Assembly: GCA_001303705.1 (NCBI GenBank)
Contig: LJUI01000037.1
Location: 1-18,774, forward strand
Source of the DNA: a candidate division TA06 bacterium SM23_40
GTDB taxonomy: Bacteria; LJUI01; SM1-40
Length of the DNA: 18,774 bases
Direction: 5' to 3'
Part shown: piece after piece, positions 16,090-18,774 of the stretch
Position numbering within the stretch: position 1 is the first letter of the stretch
How the letters are laid out: each line of letters begins with the position of its first letter
Made by a program: the position numbers and the translations under genes
Notes under the pieces: generated by a model
The model's database searches: none
What the model was told of the DNA's origin: nothing
What the model saw: only the letters and a program-made list of their open reading frames with translations

Positions 16090-16140
16090 GGAGGAATCGT
16101 CGGGCTGAGAACCTGCCGGAGGAATCGGCCTGTCGGGCTG
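16090..16140 (+). repeat. Direct repeat GGAGGAATCG...TCGGGCTG
   Basis: GGAGGAATCG-TCGGGCTG (16090-16107) recurs as GGAGGAATCG-GCCTG-TCGGGCTG (16118-16140), the second copy having a 5-nt insert. The copies start 28 bp apart, just before the start-less peptide. It could be a local duplication that destroyed a gene start. Confidence 0.6.
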
Positions 16141-16258
16141 TGCTCTGCCAGATGACTTCGAGATTCAGGCCGCTCGACTGGCAGCCGAGTGGGGATTCAC
16201 CGGAATCGGTGCCGATCCCGATTACTTCTTCCGGGTTGGTGCAGGTAGACTCTGAGTG
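16109..16258 (+). pseudogene. Start-less gene-like fragment
   Basis: In this frame, after an in-frame TGA at 16106-16108, the sequence reads EPAGGIGLSGCALPDDFEIQ and continues through ARLAAEWGFTGIGADPDYFF to RVGAGRL and a TGA. The composition (acidic helix, then a Gly-Asp-Tyr-Phe-Phe end) looks like the C-terminal part of a genuine small protein, unlike the neighbouring frames. No ATG, GTG or TTG occurs in frame after the upstream stop. It is either a truncated pseudogene or a product that starts at a rare codon such as CTG at 16130 or 16145. Not recognised. Confidence 0.35.
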
Positions 16259-16429
16259 GCCTGTCCCGTGTCGGTGCGCCACAGGGAATCGCTATAACTG
16301 AACGCTCCGAAGTGCTCCCTTCTGTTGCCAAGCCAGACTCACCCCGATTCAACTGAGGATTCTTCAGACCCGTCGTCGTTACATCGGTGCAGGAGGGCAC
16401 ACCGAGGTTGATGCAGGCAAAGGGCAGGT

Positions 16430-16798
16430 ATGAGCGTCAGGAAGCAGTTAGACAGATTGGCGGAACACGGAGCGATGGTCATCGTCCCCGTACGCTGGCT
16501 GCTTGATCTGCTCGATCTGCTTGACGGCTTACGAGCGGGCGGAGACGGCGAGGAGCCTCTGGCTGACTTCACAGCCGAGGAAGCAGCCGTCGAGTTCAAC
16601 AGGAGCCCGCAGACTATCCGGAACTGGTGCCGAAGCGGGCTTCTTCCGGGTGCCTACAAGCTGTTGAATCGGGAGTGGCGGATTCCACGACAAGCGTTGC
16701 AGGCACTCCGCACGAGCCACCTAGACGGCGATGGCAAGAGCGTTCAGCAAGCCGGAACAGCCACCGATCTCGGAGCATGGAGGGCGCATGTCGAGTAA
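16430..16798 (+). CDS. Helix-turn-helix protein (excisionase/MerR-like), 122 aa
   Basis: The DNA-binding part is residues about 46-93: DFTAEEAAVEFNRSPQTI with RNWCRSGLLPGAYKLLNREW following, then RIPRQALQAL. This is the pattern of the excisionase-type or MerR-type winged helix (AAxxF-S-xTIRNWxRxGxLPxxxxxxxREWRIP). The N-terminal 45 residues include a Leu-rich helix (VPVRWLLDLLDLLDGL) that may dimerise; the tail past 95 is loose. It starts with ATG after a weak GGCAGG site. Close to an integrase-bearing element, a recombination directionality factor or regulator is the likely job (inference). It is followed after 72 bp by the M41-like gene on the same strand, probably in one transcript. Confidence 0.8.
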   Translation: MSVRKQLDRLAEHGAMVIVPVRWLLDLLDLLDGLRAGGDGEEPLADFTAEEAAVEFNRSPQTIRNWCRSGLLPGAYKLLNREWRIPRQALQALRTSHLDGDGKSVQQAGTATDLGAWRAHVE

Positions 16799-16870
16799 GG
16801 GACCTCTCAAGACAGGTGGCAAGTGGTAATCCTGAGGCAACCAAACGTCCCGCTGATTGGAGAGACAGCG

Positions 16871-17413
16871 ATGAAACGCAAGAAAAAGCTTGAAATCGCC
16901 TATCACGAAGCGGGACACGCAGTCGCGTGCTACCGGTTACGTGTGGCGTTTAACTACGTCACCGTTGAACCCACCGAGGATGCGTGGGGGCACATTATGC
17001 ATCCGTGTAACTATCTGGGCAAAGTGAGTGAATACGACGATGATCGCAGGGGCAGATGGAAGATTGAAAAGAACATCCTCGTGTTACTCGCAGGAGGTGC
17101 GGCAGAAGCCCTAGTTAGCGGACGCGAGGACTGGAACGAGAGTGGATCCTCGGACTATGAAGTAGCTCTGGCCCTCTCAGAACTCATCGAACCCACCTGC
17201 ACCGACGTTCACGGGAAGTACCTTGACTACATGATAGCACGGGCTAGGGCCTTCGTTAGACGGCGCGTGGTCCACTGCCCGATTGAACACCTCGCGCTGG
17301 AATTGATGGAACGACGCAGGATCGGCTCAAGGACTGCGAGACGAATTATCAGAAGGTCGCTTGAGAATGACAGCTTGACCGAGTGGCTCAAGAAACGGGA
17401 AGGGCGCCTCTGA
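16871..17413 (+). CDS. Stand-alone FtsH-like (M41) zinc metallopeptidase domain, 180 aa
   Basis: The ATG at 16871 is chosen over a GTG at 16823 because GGAGAG lies 6 nt upstream. The zinc site is YHEAGHAVA, HExxH at 12-16, matching the FtsH AYHEAGHAVV box. FtsH-like features follow: GGAAEALVSG (75-84), and SGSSDYEVALALSEL whose Asp95 aligns with the third zinc ligand of FtsH. The AAA+ ATPase and membrane anchor of full FtsH are absent, so it cannot unfold substrates itself. The C-terminal helices are basic (RRRIGSRTARRIIRRS). A role in cleaving a repressor or adaptor of the element is inference. An ImmA/IrrE-like peptidase (HEIGH type) is the alternative, but the GGAAE...SSD pattern favours M41. 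Confidence 0.85.
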   Translation: MKRKKKLEIAYHEAGHAVACYRLRVAFNYVTVEPTEDAWGHIMHPCNYLGKVSEYDDDRRGRWKIEKNILVLLAGGAAEALVSGREDWNESGSSDYEVALALSELIEPTCTDVHGKYLDYMIARARAFVRRRVVHCPIEHLALELMERRRIGSRTARRIIRRSLENDSLTEWLKKREGRL

Positions 17414-17469
17414 ACAGTCTGTCCGCTCGCCGGTAGGCTCCGTGACTCGTAGTTCGCGGAGTGCGACAA

Positions 17470-17494
17470 CGAGGGGAGTTTAGATCTTCCCTCG
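17470..17494. repeat. Short hairpin upstream of the winged-helix gene
   Basis: CGAGGG (17470-17475) pairs with CCCTCG (17489-17494) across 13 nt. It lies between the M41-like and winged-helix genes, where it may end a transcript weakly or act as a regulator site. No T run follows. Confidence 0.35.
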
Positions 17495-17541
17495 AACATG
17501 AATGACGCCGACTCCCGCCGCTACTGAAAAGGATGTGCGGT

Positions 17542-17970
17542 ATGAGCAAGCGAGGCGGTGTGAGGCGACCTGCCCCGAGGGAATGGCTGCGGAAGAACGA
17601 CCGAGGTTTTACCTGCGTTCCGAATGCCCTTTGGTGCATTGCACTCAGCAATGTCGCTCGGTGCGTGTGGGCTTTCCAGTGGAGCCTCGTGCGAGTCCGG
17701 AAAAACGGAGACGATTACCTGAGCTACGTTGCTCAGACCACGATTGCCCAGACGCTCGGCATCTCGACAAACACGGTCAGAAGATGTGACGTCGAGCTTG
17801 TGGATGCCGGACTACTTGAATTGGTGCAGGCGAAACCCCGGCGACCGAAGGTATACCGGGTCCGTCCTTCACGTTCGGATTGGACAATACCCGATCCCGT
17901 GGTCTGGGAAATCGAGTGCTCCGAAGAAGTTCACGAAGGAGGAATATCGACGGATGGTCGAAGAGAATGA
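17542..17970 (+). CDS. Winged-helix DNA-binding protein, possible frameshift at C-terminus
   Basis: ATG at 17542 has AAAAGGA about 8 nt upstream; an ATG at 17533 does not. The 142-aa product has an N-terminal basic part (MSKRGGVRRPAPREWLRKND), then YLSYVAQTTIAQTLGISTNT with VRRCDVELVDAGLLEL following, a winged-helix (HTH_36-like) core at about 59-95 with recognition helix STNTVRRCDVEL. Such proteins in mobile elements often act as replication initiators or regulators. The last residues (VHEGGISTDGRRE) look artificial, whereas the +1 frame from about 17924 reads KKFTKEEYRRMVEENEQAER and on to RDSAD, ending at 18019 just before a hairpin. That highly charged helix looks natural, so the gene may be frameshifted around 17923-17929, by mutation, sequencing error or programmed slippage. 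Confidence 0.75.
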   Translation: MSKRGGVRRPAPREWLRKNDRGFTCVPNALWCIALSNVARCVWAFQWSLVRVRKNGDDYLSYVAQTTIAQTLGISTNTVRRCDVELVDAGLLELVQAKPRRPKVYRVRPSRSDWTIPDPVVWEIECSEEVHEGGISTDGRRE

Positions 17971-18029
17971 ACAGGCAGAGCGAGAGCGGAAAAGACGTAG
18001 ACGAGACTCCGCAGACTAGGGATACTCTG

Positions 18030-18059
18030 ATCCCCAGCCAGTCCTGAGGACGCGGGGAT
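18030..18059 (+). terminator. Stem-loop just after the winged-helix gene
   Basis: ATCCCC (18030-18035) pairs with GGGGAT (18054-18059), with an inner stem GTCC-TGA-GGAC (18041-18051). A further GGGAT at 18019-18023 could pair with ATCCC in an alternative fold. No U tract, so intrinsic termination is uncertain. It begins 11 nt after the stop of the alternative C-terminal frame, which is a likely spot for an operon end. Confidence 0.45.
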
Positions 18060-18290
18060 AAACTGCTCAGATCCTGAGTGATAAGTGGGTAGGGTGACAG
18101 CGGCGTACCGTCACTTTCTGAGCATCGAATGCTCAAATAGTATGCCCTATAGAGATGGATGTAGTTAGTAGAGAGGGTAACTAGTAAGAGAGGGACAGAA
18201 ATAGAGACGCCTGCGGCAAGACAGCTTGGGAATGATCCCATTCTATCAGGTCAGAAGATTTCTCTTGAGTCACGTTTTCCTGATCTCAGA

Positions 18291-18360
18291 GTCTGGGCTG
18301 ATGAAACTCGAAATTGGTCTTGAGGTCACCATCCTGTCAGACAACTACATCTGCTGCGGT
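18291..18360 (+). pseudogene. Decayed copy of the HNH gene start
   Basis: The sequence from CTGGGCTGATGAAACTCGAA through CTTGAGGTCAC to TACATCTGCTGCGG matches 18541-18623 with substitutions and small gaps. From the ATG at 18301 it reads MKLEIGLEVTILSDNYICCG and ends at TAG (18370-18372), against MKLEDFNDLEVTTYDPVGYC with IYCG following in the intact gene. It is too short to fold as HNH and is best explained as a duplicated, decayed 5' end. Confidence 0.6.
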
Positions 18361-18551
18361 ATGACGGCCTAGAACGCGATTTCGACCCTTCAGGAGGGGT
18401 AGCTGTGGGTGAGGATAGAAGATGCGAAGAAGACGACTCAACTGCTCGACCACACCTGTAGTCGTGTCAGGTCAGCACGGACTTGATCGTGGTCTATCAG
18501 TTACAGAACTTTCTACTTTGATCTGATACTCTGGTGGCAGGCTCTGGGCTG

Positions 18552-18774
18552 ATGAAGCTCGAAGATTTCAACGATCTTGAGGTCACTACATACGATCCTG
18601 TCGGATACTGCATCTACTGCGGCTCAGTTGAAGACCTGAGCGATGAACACATCGTTCCTTACGGGTTGAACAGTCCCTGCCGATTACCTGCGGCCAGTTG
18701 TCGGCGATGTCGGAGGATTACAGGAAGATTCGAGGGGAAAGTCCTTCGTGGGCCGATGTGGCTGGTTCGGGCGA
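18552..18774 (+). CDS. HNH endonuclease, N-terminal part (runs off right edge)
   Basis: The frame is open from ATG 18552 to the window end, 74 codons. The protein carries CIYCGS (Cys20, Cys23), then SDEHIVPYGL with His33 of the HNH fold, LPAASCRRC (Cys50, Cys53) and RFEGKVLRGPMWLVR. Paired cysteine knuckles flanking DEHIVP are the hallmark of a zinc-stabilised HNH nuclease of the CIYCG...EHIIP type seen widely in mobile elements and defence islands. It should cut DNA with a metal at the HNH centre; the C-terminal half is outside the window. The start has only a weak GGGCTG upstream. The decayed copy 250 bp before it shows this locus has been duplicated. Confidence 0.8.
   Translation, partial: MKLEDFNDLEVTTYDPVGYCIYCGSVEDLSDEHIVPYGLNSPCRLPAASCRRCRRITGRFEGKVLRGPMWLVRA

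Larger units (their letters stand above)
15216..16429. other. About 1.2 kb without a confident gene
   Basis: Several long open frames overlap here on both strands (15403-15945 minus, 15599-16108 plus, 15368-15667 minus), but none has a good ribosome site, a recognisable motif or balanced residue composition; they are rich in Ser, Arg and Pro as shadow frames usually are. The region holds a short direct repeat and a gene-like peptide without a start (both listed). It may be decayed gene material or a non-coding region. No tRNA-like or terminator structure was seen. Confidence 0.5.
18020..18551. other. 532-bp gap with hairpins and a decayed gene copy
   Basis: It contains an inverted repeat (18030-18059), a small hairpin (GAGCAT-CGA-ATGCTC, 18120-18134), and a degraded copy of the downstream HNH gene start (18291-18360). 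A short GTG-started frame with a good Shine-Dalgarno (18405-18461, 18 codons) is too short to call. The stretch 18135-18240 is AT-richer and shows nothing recognisable. Confidence 0.5.
6604..18774. mobile_element. Putative tRNA-integrated genomic island (left part)
   Basis: The region begins at a tRNA-Pro gene, has a tyrosine recombinase as its first gene, and carries a Type I restriction-modification operon followed by small HTH, peptidase-like, winged-helix and HNH genes. That content is typical of integrative elements or their remnants. No conjugation or phage structural genes are visible, and the right attachment site was not found, so the element is probably cut by the window edge. The left boundary is inferred to be in or just after the tRNA 3' end. 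Confidence 0.65.

Noticed and set aside
15599-16108. 169-aa plus-strand open frame in the dark stretch
   Set aside because: Same reasons; composition does not look like a folded protein, although the same frame continues after its stop into the gene-like fragment at 16109-16258.
16871-17413. ImmA/IrrE-type antirepressor peptidase reading of the HExxH protein
   Set aside because: The motif is HEAGH with an FtsH-like GGAAE helix and downstream SSD ligand, which fits M41 better than the HEIGH-type ImmA fold.
18405-18461. 18-codon GTG-started frame with GGAGGGG site
   Set aside because: Good Shine-Dalgarno but too short and with no recognisable content; could be chance.

Overview
The window is GC-rich bacterial chromosome with dense genes, Shine-Dalgarno starts and tRNA genes that lack an encoded CCA. 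The best guess at the host is a Gram-negative-type, soil or sediment bacterium of the Gemmatimonadota kind. This rests mainly on a short secreted lipoprotein whose mature end begins CGDDGTGP, a style I associate with that phylum, together with a large ClC protein and an HD-GYP regulator. The assignment is weak and no marker gene here settles it.

Left part (1-6120), chromosome-like: a cut-off minus-strand secreted protein (1-62), an unrecognised acidic cytosolic protein (301-813), a small lipoprotein (858-1355), a two-domain protein joining a nucleoside-deoxyribosyltransferase/TIR-like domain to a SLOG-like Rossmann domain (1423-2295), a ClC chloride transporter/channel with CBS and RCK-C (TrkA-C) regulatory domains (2635-4689), and divergently from it a response regulator with an HD-GYP c-di-GMP phosphodiesterase output (5020-6120). 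A run of ATCATG-type repeats spaced about 11 bp lies at the 3' end of the ClC gene.

Middle (6170-6603): four tRNA genes in a row, Thr(CGT), Gly(GCC), Pro(CGG), Pro(GGG). A tyrosine recombinase gene starts about 160 bp beyond the last one. This is the classic left end of an element integrated at a tRNA gene; no second copy of the tRNA 3' end is visible, so the right end probably lies beyond the window.

Island (about 6604 to the right edge): integrase; a strong hairpin between it and a convergent small unknown gene (8121-8438, minus); a complete Type I restriction-modification operon in the order hsdR-hsdS-hsdM, with 4-nt start/stop overlaps; a convergent small lipoprotein gene (14607-15215, minus); about 1.2 kb with no convincing gene but a conserved-looking peptide that lacks a start codon and a short direct repeat; then a plus-strand run of small genes: an excisionase/MerR-type HTH protein, a stand-alone FtsH-like (M41) zinc peptidase domain, and a winged-helix protein whose C-terminus looks frameshifted. 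The run ends with the first 74 codons of an HNH endonuclease, preceded by a decayed copy of that gene's own start.

How they fit together: the island carries an integration module, a DNA-methylation/restriction defence module and a set of small regulatory, protease and nuclease genes typical of mobile elements. The TIR/SLOG-like protein left of the tRNAs is a separate candidate for a nucleotide-sensing stress or immune effector. No CRISPR array, rRNA gene or insertion sequence was seen.
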